This document shows positions 1 to 8,484 of a stretch of DNA of 64,000 nucleotides, in pieces. Origin of the DNA: Shinella sp. CPCC 101442 (lineage in GTDB: Bacteria > Pseudomonadota > Alphaproteobacteria > Rhizobiales > Rhizobiaceae); NCBI RefSeq assembly GCF_024704725.1, contig NZ_JALIQS010000001.1:992001-1056000 (forward strand). Direction: 5' to 3'. Under the pieces are notes generated by a model that saw only the letters and a program-made list of their open reading frames with translations, was not told the origin of the DNA and made no database searches. Position 1 is the stretch's first letter. Each line of letters starts with the position of its first letter. Made by a program: the position numbers and the translations under genes.

Positions 1-1
1 G

Positions 2-331
2 CTCGCCTGTGCACTGGTTTACGGAACGGTCGCGCTTGAAAAGCACGGCGGCATCGTGCGTTTCTCGCTTCCCGCCATGCTCGGCGATGCGTCCTACTCG
101 ATCTATCTCTGGCATACATTTGCGATTTCCGTCGCAGCCAAAGCGGCAGTCCTGGGCGGCCTTTCGCCCGCCCTGGCCTTCGCCCTGTCCGTTTGCGTGG
201 GCATCGCTTTGGGGCTCGCCGGGTACCACCTTGTCGAGCAACCGCTGTTGCGCGGCGGCAAGGGCGGCTGGTTCGTCCGCCGCACGAAAGCGGCGGGTGA
301 GTTCAGGTCGGAACGGCAAGCCCGACCTTGA
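2..331 (+). CDS. Acyltransferase family 3 protein, C-terminal part
   Basis: The frame is open from the left edge, so the 5' part lies outside the window and about 109 residues remain. They contain the motif YSIYLWH followed by a hydrophobic helix and a GYHLVEQPLLR-type ending. Both are typical of the last two membrane segments of acyltransferase-3 (ExoZ/OafA-like) integral membrane enzymes, which O-acylate surface or secreted polysaccharides. The acceptor cannot be deduced from this fragment. The stop codon overlaps the end of the convergent Lrp-type gene by 29 bases. Confidence 0.75.
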   Translation, partial: LACALVYGTVALEKHGGIVRFSLPAMLGDASYSIYLWHTFAISVAAKAAVLGGLSPALAFALSVCVGIALGLAGYHLVEQPLLRGGKGGWFVRRTKAAGEFRSERQARP

Positions 332-779
332 TGCGATCCATCGCCACGAACGTGCGGAAGCGCTTGACGTTATTGTTGCCGAAGAACAGGCGACGGGTGA
401 GAGCCTCGTATTCGGCCATGGACGGCACGACGATGACGAGCACGAAATCGGCCTCGCCGGTGACGTAATAGCACTGCTGAATCTGTGGCGCGGCAGCAAA
501 CTCCCGCTTCGCCTGCTCGATCTGTTCCGCCGTCTCGCTGATGACCTCCACCTCGACGAAAATGGTGATCGCCTGGCCGACGGCCGCGGGATCGACAATC
601 GCGACGTTGGCGCGGATGACGCCCTCTTCCGTCATGCGCTTGATGCGCCGCTGGACCGCAGGCGCGGAGAGATTGATGGCTTCGCCGATCGTTCTTTGCG
701 GCGTCGTGTTGTCGCGCTGCAGGATGTCGAGGATTTTGCGGTCGAAGGCATCGAGCTGAGGCGTAAAAGAGGACGGCAA
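303..779 (-). CDS. Lrp/AsnC-family transcriptional regulator
   Basis: The product of about 158 residues has the usual Lrp architecture. An N-terminal winged helix-turn-helix (LDAFDRKILDILQRD, then a recognition helix with PAVQRRIKRM) is followed by a RAM/AsnC ligand-binding domain (ADFVLVIVV). No ATG fits. A TTG at 779 is preceded by GGAG at six bases and gives the normal family length; an upstream TTG at 818 has no ribosome-binding site. The gene is divergent from the diaminopropionate ammonia-lyase operon, so it probably senses an amino acid and controls that operon. This is inferred from position only. Confidence 0.85.
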   Translation of the reverse strand: MPSSFTPQLDAFDRKILDILQRDNTTPQRTIGEAINLSAPAVQRRIKRMTEEGVIRANVAIVDPAAVGQAITIFVEVEVISETAEQIEQAKREFAAAPQIQQCYYVTGEADFVLVIVVPSMAEYEALTRRLFFGNNNVKRFRTFVAMDRIKVGLAVPT

Positions 780-880
780 GGGCGACTCCACGAAACAAAC
801 TTGCAAAAAGACCGCCAAATATCAGCGCCGCTTTCGCCTCTTCTGCAATATGTTTCTGCGGGAAAGCGAAAGAGGACCTC

Positions 881-2080
881 ATGTTTCTTCTCAACACCCA
901 TCCCGATCATCGCAGCCCGCTCGATCCCACCGATGCCGAGACGCTCGGCCTCGAAGCGGCTACAGGCGTGGAGCGCCATCTGCACTATCGCGACAACAAT
1001 GCCGAGACACCGCTCGTTTCCCTGCCGGGCCTCGCAGCGGCAACGGGTGTCGACGCCATCCATGTAAAGGACGAGGGGCAGCGGCTGGGGCTCGGCAGTT
1101 TCAAGGCGCTCGGCGGAGCCTATGCCGTCATCCGGCTCGTGCTGGAGGAAGCGGCGGCACGTCTCGGGCGCGCGGTCGACATGGCCGCACTGCATTCCCC
1201 TGACATCCGGCAGATCGCGCAAGGCATGACCTTCGCCTGCGCGACCGATGGCAACCACGGCCGCTCGGTCGCGCAGGGTGCCCAGCTTGTCGGCGCACGC
1301 TCGGCGATCTTCGTGCATGCCGGCGTCAGCGACGAACGCGTGGCGGCGATTGCCCGCTTCGGAGCCGAGATGATCCGCGTCGCCGGCAGCTACGACGACT
1401 CCGTGAAAGAGGCGACGCGCATTTCCGAAGAACGCGGCTGGACGATCGTCTCCGATACGTCCTGGCCCGGTTACGAGCGTATTCCGGGGCTGGTTATGCA
1501 GGGTTACACAGCCCTCGTGCGCGAAGCGCTGCGGCAAATCCCGGCGCCTCCCACCCATGTCTTCGTCCAGGCCGGCGTCGGCGGCATCGCAGCGGCGGTT
1601 GCCGGGCATCTGGCTATCGCGCTCGGCGAACGGCGCCCGCTCTTCACCGTCGTCGATCCCGCACGCGCGGCCTGCCTGTTCGAGACGGCGCGTGCTGGCC
1701 ACCTGGTGACCGTACCGCATGGCGAGCCCACGATCATGGCGATGCTCGAATGCTACGAGCCCTCGCGGGTCGCCTGGCGCATTCTCGCGCGCGCCGCCGA
1801 TGCGTTCATGACTGTCGAGGAGGAGGATGCGGTTTCGGTAATGCGCCGCCTTGCCGATCCGGCCGCGGGCGATCCGCCCATCGTCTCCGGCGAGAGCGGC
1901 GGCGTCGGCCTTGCCGGCTTCCTGAAGGCTATTGCCGATCCCGACGTAAAGGCGGCGCTTTCCATCGGCCCGCAATCGCGCATCCTCGTGGTCAACACCG
2001 AGGGGGCAACCGATCCTGGGTGCTATCAGGCGCTCGTCGGCGCTTCGCCGGCCGAAGTCCTGTCGCGAGGTGCCGCATGA
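881..2080 (+). CDS. dpaL: Diaminopropionate ammonia-lyase
   Basis: This is a 399-residue fold-type II PLP enzyme of the DpaL/YgeX family, which converts 2,3-diaminopropionate to pyruvate and two ammonia. The Schiff-base lysine is K75 in GSFKALGG. The segment ATDGNHGRSVA and the glycine-rich SGESGGVG phosphate-binding loop are also present. The length matches E. coli YgeX. The ATG is preceded by GAGG at five bases. The stop overlaps the start of the next gene (ATGA), which indicates translational coupling. With the following carbamoylase and M20 amidohydrolase it resembles the E. coli ygeX-ygeY-hyuA neighbourhood. The product is a cytosolic catabolic enzyme supplying carbon and nitrogen. Confidence 0.93.
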   Translation: MFLLNTHPDHRSPLDPTDAETLGLEAATGVERHLHYRDNNAETPLVSLPGLAAATGVDAIHVKDEGQRLGLGSFKALGGAYAVIRLVLEEAAARLGRAVDMAALHSPDIRQIAQGMTFACATDGNHGRSVAQGAQLVGARSAIFVHAGVSDERVAAIARFGAEMIRVAGSYDDSVKEATRISEERGWTIVSDTSWPGYERIPGLVMQGYTALVREALRQIPAPPTHVFVQAGVGGIAAAVAGHLAIALGERRPLFTVVDPARAACLFETARAGHLVTVPHGEPTIMAMLECYEPSRVAWRILARAADAFMTVEEEDAVSVMRRLADPAAGDPPIVSGESGGVGLAGFLKAIADPDVKAALSIGPQSRILVVNTEGATDPGCYQALVGASPAEVLSRGAA

Positions 2081-3315
2081 CGCTCTCATCGATCGACGCG
2101 GGTCGGCTGCTTGGGCGCCTCCGCGAACTCGGCGATATCGGGCGGGATGGCGATGGCCGGCTGACGCGCCTTGCCGCGTCCGACGCCGAGCGGGACGGCC
2201 GCGACCGGTTCGTTTCCTGGCTGGAAGCAGCAGGGCTCGAGGTCGCGGTCGATCGCATCGGCAACATCTTCGGCATCTGGGCCACGGAGGGCATCGCGGA
2301 TCACCCGCCGCTGATGCTCGGTTCGCATATCGATACGGTCATCAATGCGGGCATCTATGACGGATGCTACGGCGTGCTTGCGGGTCTGGAGGTCATCGAG
2401 ACGTTGAAAGCGTCAGGCTATATGCCGTCGCGGCCCATCGTCGTTGCCGCCTTCACCAATGAGGAGGGCGTACGCTATGCGCCCGACATGCTCGGCTCGC
2501 TCGTCTATGCCGGCGGGCTGGATGTCGAGATGGCGCTGGCCACGGTCGGAACCGATGGATCGATGCTTGGCGATGAGCTTCGCCGCATCGGTTATGCAGG
2601 AGACCGGGAGCCGGGCTTCCTGACGCCGCATGCCTATCTCGAATTGCATATCGAGCAGGGCCCGGTGCTGGAGCGTGAGGGCGTCGCGCTCGGGGCGGTG
2701 GAAAACCTGCAAGGCATCTCCTGGCAGAAGGTGACGATCGAGGGCGATGCCAACCACGCCGGCACGACGCCGATCTCCATGCGCCGCGATGCCGGTCATG
2801 CCGCCGCTCGCGTCATCACCTTCCTGCGCGAGCGCGCCAAGGCTTCGAACACGCCGACGGTGGCGACGGTCGGATGCATGGCCTTCGAGCCCAATGCCAT
2901 CAACGTCATTCCCTCGCGAGCGACCTTCACGGTCGATCTGCGCGATCCGGACGAGGCGAGGCTCAGGCAGGAGGAGGAGGCTCTCGCCGGCTTCCTCGAT
3001 ATGCTTTCGGCCGAGGAGGATGTGGCGATCTCCGTGGAGCGGCTTGCGCGCTTCGAGCCGGTCACCTTCCATGCCGGTATCGTCGCGGAAATCGACGCGG
3101 CGGCCAAGGGGCGGGTACTCTCCTGCCGGCGCATGACCTCCGGTGCAGGCCATGATGCGCAGATGATCGCGCGCATTGCGCCGGCGGCGATGATTTTCGT
3201 ACCGAGCAAGGGCGGCATCAGCCACAATCCGAAGGAATTCACCGGGGACGACGAACTTCTGGCAGGGGCCAACATCCTGCTGGATGTGACCCGCACGCTG
3301 ACGCAAGGGGAATAG
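2077..3315 (+). CDS. Zn-dependent hydantoinase/N-carbamoylase family amidohydrolase
   Basis: The 412-residue product belongs to the M20-like hydantoinase/carbamoylase family (beta-ureidopropionase, allantoate amidohydrolase, L-N-carbamoylase). Visible dimetal ligands are in GSHIDTV (about residue 90), NEEGVRY (about 130) and SGAGHDAQ near the C-terminus. NHAGTTP is the characteristic loop of the lid domain. The start is the ATG embedded in the dpaL stop codon; an upstream in-frame extension lies inside dpaL and is not credible. Coupling to dpaL suggests the enzyme releases diaminopropionate from an N-carbamoyl or similar amide precursor. The substrate is inferred, not shown. Confidence 0.88.
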   Translation: MTLSSIDAGRLLGRLRELGDIGRDGDGRLTRLAASDAERDGRDRFVSWLEAAGLEVAVDRIGNIFGIWATEGIADHPPLMLGSHIDTVINAGIYDGCYGVLAGLEVIETLKASGYMPSRPIVVAAFTNEEGVRYAPDMLGSLVYAGGLDVEMALATVGTDGSMLGDELRRIGYAGDREPGFLTPHAYLELHIEQGPVLEREGVALGAVENLQGISWQKVTIEGDANHAGTTPISMRRDAGHAAARVITFLRERAKASNTPTVATVGCMAFEPNAINVIPSRATFTVDLRDPDEARLRQEEEALAGFLDMLSAEEDVAISVERLARFEPVTFHAGIVAEIDAAAKGRVLSCRRMTSGAGHDAQMIARIAPAAMIFVPSKGGISHNPKEFTGDDELLAGANILLDVTRTLTQGE

Positions 3316-3317
3316 GC

Positions 3318-4472
3318 ATGGGTATCGACCGACTGGTTTCGGACATGCGCGCATGGCGCCGTCATCTTCATGCCCATCCGGAGTTCGGCTTCGAGGAGAA
3401 GCAGACAGCGGCTTTCGTCGCCGCGCGGCTTCGGGAATTCGGGCTCGACGAGGTCGTCGAGGGGGTCGGCGGCACGGGTGTCGTGGGCACCCTCAAGCGA
3501 GGCAGTGGAAATCGCTCGATTGCGCTGCGCGCCGACATGGATGCGCTACGTATCTCCGAGCAGGGCGATGTGCCTTATGTCTCGAAGAACCCCGGTCTCA
3601 TGCATGCCTGCGGACACGATGGCCATACGGCGATGCTGCTCGGCGCCGCCCGGCTACTCGCCGAAGAAGGCGGCTTCGACGGCACTGTGCGCTTCGTCTT
3701 CCAGCCCGCCGAGGAATGGGGCAGGGGCGCGCTGGCGATGATCGAGGACGGCATCATGCAGCGTTTTCCCTTCGACGAGATCTACGGGATACACAACATG
3801 CCGGGCCTGCCCGTCGGGCACTTCGAAACCCGCCCCGGCGCCATCATGTCGGCGGAGGACAACTTCGAGATCGTGCTGCGTGGTGTCGGCGGCCATGCGG
3901 CACGACCGCATGGGAGCAACGAAGTGCTGGTGGCCGCCTGTGCGCTCGTCACGAACCTCCAGACGATCGTCTCGCGCCGGCTGAACCCCACGGATATCGG
4001 CGTCGTCTCCGTGACGGAACTTCTGACGGATGGCACGCGAAACGCACTGCCGGGGCTGGCGCGCATCCTTGGCGATGCCCGCAGTTTCCGTCCGGAGGTG
4101 AGTGCTGCGATCGAAAAGCAGATGCGCGTAATCGCCGAGGGAACGGCGCTTTCCTACAACGTCTCGACCGAAGTCACCTATACGCGTGAATTCGTGCCGT
4201 TGCTGAACGACGTGGCGCTGACCGACGAAGCCTTCGCCGCCGCAGCGGCGGTCTTCGAACCCGAAAACATCGCGCTACGCCGGGAACCGATGACCGGCTC
4301 GGAGGATTTTGCGCGCTTCCTGGATTTCGTTCCGGGCTGCTTCGTCCTCCTCGGCAACGGCACGCAATCCGCGCCGCTGCACAATCCGACCTACGACTTC
4401 AACGATGACGGACTGCTTTACGGTGCGAGCTTCCACGCGAGTATCGCCCGCAAAAGGCTTCCACAGGCATGA
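3318..4472 (+). CDS. M20-family amidohydrolase (hippurate/N-acyl-amino-acid hydrolase type)
   Basis: The 384-residue protein has the M20D pattern. HLHAHPEFGFEE lies at the N-terminus, the metal and catalytic motif HACGHDGHTAMLLG at about residue 95, and PAEEWGRGA with the catalytic glutamate at about 130. GVGGHAARPH marks the dimerisation domain, and a C-terminal EDFARFL/HNPTYDFND segment is present. Such enzymes cleave N-acyl groups from amino acids. It starts two bases after the carbamoylase stop, so it is the third gene of the dpaL operon. It probably deacylates another conjugate of diaminopropionate or a related amino acid; the exact substrate is unknown. Confidence 0.87.
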   Translation: MGIDRLVSDMRAWRRHLHAHPEFGFEEKQTAAFVAARLREFGLDEVVEGVGGTGVVGTLKRGSGNRSIALRADMDALRISEQGDVPYVSKNPGLMHACGHDGHTAMLLGAARLLAEEGGFDGTVRFVFQPAEEWGRGALAMIEDGIMQRFPFDEIYGIHNMPGLPVGHFETRPGAIMSAEDNFEIVLRGVGGHAARPHGSNEVLVAACALVTNLQTIVSRRLNPTDIGVVSVTELLTDGTRNALPGLARILGDARSFRPEVSAAIEKQMRVIAEGTALSYNVSTEVTYTREFVPLLNDVALTDEAFAAAAAVFEPENIALRREPMTGSEDFARFLDFVPGCFVLLGNGTQSAPLHNPTYDFNDDGLLYGASFHASIARKRLPQA

Positions 4473-4493
4473 CGCTTGCCCTCGCGGGTTTGC

Positions 4494-5345
4494 CTAGAGT
4501 TCTTCCAGCATGTCCCCGAAGCGCTCGATGCCGCGCAGGCGGGTGCGGCCGGCAGGGCCGGCGCGTTCGATGGCGCGTGTCGTGATGAGATGACAAACGG
4601 CCATGACGGAGACGTGGTTGAAGAGAGGGCCGGGCGCCAGCGTCTGGCAGCGGAAGTGCCAGGTCGCAGTCGCGCGGTGGGGCACGCCCTCATCCGTGAT
4701 GTAGAGGAGCTTGGCGCCACTTTTTTCGATGGACGTCAGGATGGCGTCCATCTGCGCCACGCGGCGGCGCAGGCCGAAGACGATGGCGACATCCTTTTCC
4801 GTGACGCTGGCGAGGTGTTCGCCGAGCGTCTGGCCGGCGCCGGGAATGGCGACGATGTTTTCCACCACCTGGGTCATCTGCCATTGCAGATACTCGGCAA
4901 AGGCGTGACTGCTGCGAAAGCCGATCACCCAGGTCTTGCGCGCGTCGAAGATGGCATCGGCGACGGCGTCGACCTGCACATCCGTAATCGTCGCGAAGGT
5001 GCCCTCTAGATTGCTGATGCCCTGTGCGACATGGGCGGCGACGGATTGCGCTGCGGCGGCATCGCTGGAGGCGGCGAGAAAAAGGCGTGAACCCGTCTGC
5101 CGCTCGTCGCGCGCATGGCGGCGCGCCTCCTCATAGCTCTCATAGCCGAGCCTTCGAACGAAGCGCGTCACCGTAGCATTCGAGACCTGCGCGAGTTTGG
5201 CGAGTTCAGAGGCGGAATAGCTGGCCAGTTCGCCTGGAAAGTCGCAGACGAAATCGCCCAACCGCCGCTCGGCCGGGTGCAGGTCGTCGAGCGCGTCGCG
5301 CACGCGGTGCAGAAACGAACGATCCGTGGAACCCGTCTTGGTCAC
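4494..5345 (-). CDS. RpiR/MurR-family transcriptional regulator
   Basis: The 283-residue protein has an N-terminal HTH_6 domain (SASELAKLAQVSNATVTRFVRRLGY, residues about 38-65) and a C-terminal SIS phosphosugar-binding domain (about 130-260). It is divergent from an MFS transporter gene. The AT-rich 153-base gap between them carries the palindrome GAAAATACATTTTC, a plausible binding site. RpiR-type regulators with non-sugar ligands are known in amino-acid and hydantoin catabolism, so control of the neighbouring transporter and the racemase-fold gene, and perhaps of the dpaL operon, is likely but unproven. Confidence 0.9.
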   Translation of the reverse strand: MTKTGSTDRSFLHRVRDALDDLHPAERRLGDFVCDFPGELASYSASELAKLAQVSNATVTRFVRRLGYESYEEARRHARDERQTGSRLFLAASSDAAAAQSVAAHVAQGISNLEGTFATITDVQVDAVADAIFDARKTWVIGFRSSHAFAEYLQWQMTQVVENIVAIPGAGQTLGEHLASVTEKDVAIVFGLRRRVAQMDAILTSIEKSGAKLLYITDEGVPHRATATWHFRCQTLAPGPLFNHVSVMAVCHLITTRAIERAGPAGRTRLRGIERFGDMLEEL

Positions 5346-5458
5346 GCCAGCCTCCCATTAAAATCAAGGTTGTAACGGAGCCGTCGCACTTCGCAAGGTG
5401 CGCCGGTCAAAGCGCACTTAAAGTTCCTTGAAAAAATGATTTCATACATATAGTATAA

Positions 5459-5472
5459 GAAAATACATTTTC
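5459..5472. promoter_or_regulatory. Candidate RpiR operator (palindrome) upstream of the MFS gene
   Basis: GAAAATACATTTTC is a near-perfect inverted repeat in an unusually AT-rich stretch between the divergent RpiR and MFS genes. The octamer TTTCATAC occurs at 5440-5447 and again at 5469-5476. RpiR/MurR regulators often bind GAAA-N-TTTC palindromes, so assignment to the adjacent regulator is reasonable, but it rests on position. Confidence 0.5.
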
Positions 5473-5498
5473 ATACTGAGGCCAAAGAGGAGGAGACT

Positions 5499-6959
5499 AT
5501 GGCAGCAGAAGGCATGGTGCAGTCCGGCAAATCATCGCCGGCAATTCGTCAACTGGAGGGCGCGCTCACCCGCATCGGGGTCACGCGCGCGCATAAACAG
5601 ATCATCGCGCTGGTACTGATCGGCTGCCTGTTCGACAGCTTCGAGCAGAACACGATCGGCGTGTCCGGCCCGCTCCTGAAGGAGCATTGGGGCCTGACGG
5701 GCACGGATATCGGCTTCCTGAATACGATCACCTTCGGAAGTGCGGCCATCGGCCGCCTGCTTTCGGGCATTCTCGGCGACCGCTACGGCCGTCGGGTCAT
5801 GCTGACCATCAATCTCTTGCTGTTTTCGCTCGGCTCGGCCGCTTGCGCACTCGCACCGGATTTCATGTTCCTGTGCATCGCCCGCGCTATTGTCGGCTTC
5901 GGCGTCGGCGGCGAAATCTCGACCGCCGTCACCATGCTGTCGGAATTCTGCTCGCCGAAATTTCGCGGAACGGCCGCCGGCCTCGTCAATGTGGGCGCGG
6001 GCGGCTTCGGCAATTTCCTGGCGCCCGTCTACGGGCTGATGATCTTTACCATCTTCCCCGGTGAGGATAGCTGGCGCTGGCTCTTCGCCTCGCTGGCGCT
6101 GCCAGCCCTGCTTGTCGTCTTCTATCGCCGCTACGTGCCGGAAACGCCGCGTTTCCTTGCGTCGCAGGGCCGCATCGACGAGGCGAACAAGGTGCTCTCG
6201 GTGCTGGATTCCGGTACGCTCCGGCCAAAAAATCTTGTCGTCCGCGAATACCTGACGAAGGACAACGAACAGGACGCGCCACGTGCCAAGGGTGCCTGGA
6301 AGGAACTCTTCCGCAGACCGTTCCTCGGCCGCATCGTGCCGGTGTCGATCGCCATCCTGATGAGCTACGGCGCGCAGCTTTCCGTGCTCACCCTGATGCC
6401 GATCATCTTCGTCTCGATGGGCTACACGCTGCAGGGCAGCCTGTTCTACAGCATGATCATTCAGAGCGGCAGCGTTCTCGGCGCCATCGCTGCCTCGCTG
6501 TTCGGCTACTACTTCCCCCGCAAGCGCGTGCTGACGGTCGGCGCGATCTGCGCATGCCTTGCAGCACTCTCCATCCTCCAGTTCGGAACCACCATCTATA
6601 TGGTGCTGTTCTTCGGCGCGCTCTTCCAGTTCTTCGTGCTTCTCTTGAACACCTCGATCTGGATCTACGCGCCGGAACTCTTCCCGACCCGCATCCGTGC
6701 CTTCGGCGTCGCGTTCATCCTGGCATCGGGCTCGGCCGCCGGTTCCTTCGTACCGACCATCTCGGGCGCGCTGTTCGACAGCTACGGCATGGGCGGCGTG
6801 TTCGGCCTGGCGGCCGCCATGTATGCCGTCTTCGCGGTCTGCATTCGCCTGGGACCTGAAACCTACGGCATGTCGATGGAGGACATCACCCAACGCGCGG
6901 ATAACGTCGGCACGAGTGAAAACGTCGCCGCGGGCGCGCCCCTCAAGGCAGGAACATAA
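5499..6959 (+). CDS. MFS transporter (sugar/aromatic-acid:proton symporter type)
   Basis: The 486-residue membrane protein has about 12 hydrophobic segments and the two MFS signature loops. GDRYGRRVM lies after TM2 (about residue 90) and YVPETPRFLASQGR follows TM6 (about 210). The ETPRFL pattern and overall length suit the sugar porter/AAHS/SV2-like group. The start is supported by GGAGGAG at four bases. It is followed after five bases by a racemase-fold gene and is divergent from an RpiR regulator. It probably imports the amino acid, hydantoin or ureido compound degraded by the dpaL-side enzymes; the substrate is inferred. Confidence 0.88.
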   Translation: MAAEGMVQSGKSSPAIRQLEGALTRIGVTRAHKQIIALVLIGCLFDSFEQNTIGVSGPLLKEHWGLTGTDIGFLNTITFGSAAIGRLLSGILGDRYGRRVMLTINLLLFSLGSAACALAPDFMFLCIARAIVGFGVGGEISTAVTMLSEFCSPKFRGTAAGLVNVGAGGFGNFLAPVYGLMIFTIFPGEDSWRWLFASLALPALLVVFYRRYVPETPRFLASQGRIDEANKVLSVLDSGTLRPKNLVVREYLTKDNEQDAPRAKGAWKELFRRPFLGRIVPVSIAILMSYGAQLSVLTLMPIIFVSMGYTLQGSLFYSMIIQSGSVLGAIAASLFGYYFPRKRVLTVGAICACLAALSILQFGTTIYMVLFFGALFQFFVLLLNTSIWIYAPELFPTRIRAFGVAFILASGSAAGSFVPTISGALFDSYGMGGVFGLAAAMYAVFAVCIRLGPETYGMSMEDITQRADNVGTSENVAAGAPLKAGT

Positions 6960-6964
6960 CCGAA

Positions 6965-7642
6965 ATGACCCCGCATATACTGTTGATCAACCCCAACAGT
7001 TCGCTTGCCACCAGCGACATGATGCAGACCATCGCGCAGAAGGCCGCAGGTGGCAGGCTCGACGTCCGGGTCGTGACGGCGGATCGCAGCCCGTCGATGA
7101 TCACCACGCCCGAACAGCTGGCGGCCTCCGCCAGCCAGGTGGTCGAGCTTGGCACGGCGCACGACCGCGATTGTGTGGGGATCATCGTCAGCGCTTTCGG
7201 CGATCCCGGCCTTGCCGAGCTTCGCCGTAAGGTGAACGTACCCGTCGTCGGCATCTGCGAGGCTTCGATGATCGAAGCCTCGCAAGGCGCGCGCCGGTTT
7301 GCCGTCGCCACCTCGACGCCGGATCTTGCCGAAGCCATCGACCAGCGAGCTCATGATCTTGGCCTCGGTCATCTCTATGCGGGTGCGCGCTGCACGGCGG
7401 GCGACCCGCTGGCTCTGGCCGCCGATGCCGGGCTTTTGGCGGAGGCGCTTGCGGGTTCGGTGCGCGAATGCATCGAACGGGATGGCGCCGAGGCCGTTAT
7501 CATCGGCGGCGGCCCGCTCGGCCAGGCCGCCGAACAGCTTCGGACACGGTTCGGCCGGCCGGTGCTTGGGCCCATCCCCTGCGCGGTAGAACGGGTCTTC
7601 AGCCTGATCGATCAGGACGGAAACATACCACAGGCGATCTGA
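6965..7642 (+). CDS. Asp/Glu/hydantoin racemase-fold protein lacking the usual cysteines
   Basis: The 225-residue product aligns by eye with the hydantoin racemase family: INPNSS at the N-terminus, the AFGDPGL loop (about residue 78) and VIIGGGPLGQ (about 180). Family racemases carry one catalytic cysteine in each loop (ACFGDPGL-like and LGCAGM-like). Here they read SAFGDPGL and IGGGPLGQ, so both cysteines are absent. A different cysteine occurs in PVVGICEAS. The protein may be a decarboxylase- or isomerase-like relative or use other acid/base residues. It is co-transcribed with the upstream MFS gene. The family assignment is firm; racemase activity is doubtful. Confidence 0.8.
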   Translation: MTPHILLINPNSSLATSDMMQTIAQKAAGGRLDVRVVTADRSPSMITTPEQLAASASQVVELGTAHDRDCVGIIVSAFGDPGLAELRRKVNVPVVGICEASMIEASQGARRFAVATSTPDLAEAIDQRAHDLGLGHLYAGARCTAGDPLALAADAGLLAEALAGSVRECIERDGAEAVIIGGGPLGQAAEQLRTRFGRPVLGPIPCAVERVFSLIDQDGNIPQAI

Positions 7643-7667
7643 GGCCAGCCTGATCATGGCCTTTCTC

Positions 7668-7691
7668 ATCGGCGGGCTCCGGCCCGCCGAT
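7668..7691 (+). terminator. Stem-loop terminator after the racemase-fold gene
   Basis: ATCGGCGGGC, a TCCG loop and GCCCGCCGAT form a perfect ten-base-pair stem about 26 bases past the stop codon. It is followed by CTGCATTTT, a weak T-rich tail. It separates the MFS/racemase unit from the TerC gene. Confidence 0.6.
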
Positions 7692-7810
7692 CTGCATTTT
7701 CACGAAAATGTGAATTCGCCTTGCAAACCGCAAATCCGAAAGGGTACTGATCGGAATCAGGTGGGCAGGGGACGGTCCGCCTGAGCCTCGCGCATCGGAA
7801 GGTGGGACGC

Positions 7811-8422
7811 ATGGAAATTCTGACAGCCGCCGGTCTGACGGCGCTTCTGCAAGTCATTGCAATCGATCTGGTTCTGGCCGGCGACAATGCCGTCGTCATC
7901 GGCCTTGCCGCGGCGGGTCTCGATCCGGCCCAGCGCAAGAAGGCGATCCTCGTCGGCATCATCGCGGCAACGGTGCTGCGCATCCTCTTTGCGACGGTTG
8001 CGGTGCATCTTCTCGCGATCATCGGCCTTTTGCTCGCCGGCGGTCTGCTTCTGCTCTGGGTGTGCTGGAAAATGTGGCGCGAGCTGCATGCCGGTCATGG
8101 CGGCCAGGATGAGGCAAGTCTTCAGGATGCGCCGAAGAAGACTTTTTTCCAGGCCGCCACGCAGATCGTCGTCGCGGACGTTTCGATGTCGCTCGACAAT
8201 GTACTGGCCGTCGCAGGAGCGGCCCGCGAGCATCCGAGCGTGCTGGTCATCGGCCTCGTGCTTTCCATCGCGCTGATGGGCATCGCGGCGAACTTCATCG
8301 CCAACCTGCTCAACCGGCACCGGTGGATCGCCTATGTCGGTCTTGCGATCATCCTGTATGTCTCGCTCGACATGATCTATCGCGGTGCGCTCGAGGTCAT
8401 GCCCTATCTTGGCGCCGGCTGA
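7811..8422 (+). CDS. TerC/YjbE-family integral membrane protein
   Basis: The 203-residue protein has about seven transmembrane helices. It also carries the TerC hallmark acidic motifs in membrane segments: IDLVLAGDNAVVI at residue about 20 and VSMSLDNVLAVAGA at about 125. Members of this family export manganese or deliver metals to secreted enzymes. The ATG at 7811 lies eight bases after GGAAGG and is preferred over an upstream in-frame GTG at 7802. It is monocistronic, convergent with the pseudoazurin gene and flanked by hairpins. The substrate is inferred from the family. Confidence 0.85.
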   Translation: MEILTAAGLTALLQVIAIDLVLAGDNAVVIGLAAAGLDPAQRKKAILVGIIAATVLRILFATVAVHLLAIIGLLLAGGLLLLWVCWKMWRELHAGHGGQDEASLQDAPKKTFFQAATQIVVADVSMSLDNVLAVAGAAREHPSVLVIGLVLSIALMGIAANFIANLLNRHRWIAYVGLAIILYVSLDMIYRGALEVMPYLGAG

Positions 8423-8453
8423 AGACCGACCGCTTCCAGCCGACACCTGAATG

Positions 8454-8472
8454 GATGGCGCCCGGCGCCATC
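8454..8472. terminator. Bidirectional stem-loop between terC-like and pseudoazurin genes
   Basis: GATGGCGC-CCG-GCGCCATC forms an eight-base-pair GC-rich stem in the short gap between the two convergent stop codons. There is no strong U-run on either side, so efficiency is uncertain. Confidence 0.5.
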
Positions 8473-8484
8473 TTCGCCGCGTGC

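Noticed and set aside
7692-7810. A possible yybP-ykoY manganese riboswitch in the leader of the TerC-family gene
   Set aside because: A short hairpin (CAGGTGG/CCGCCTG) is visible, but the conserved loop sequences of that riboswitch class could not be matched.
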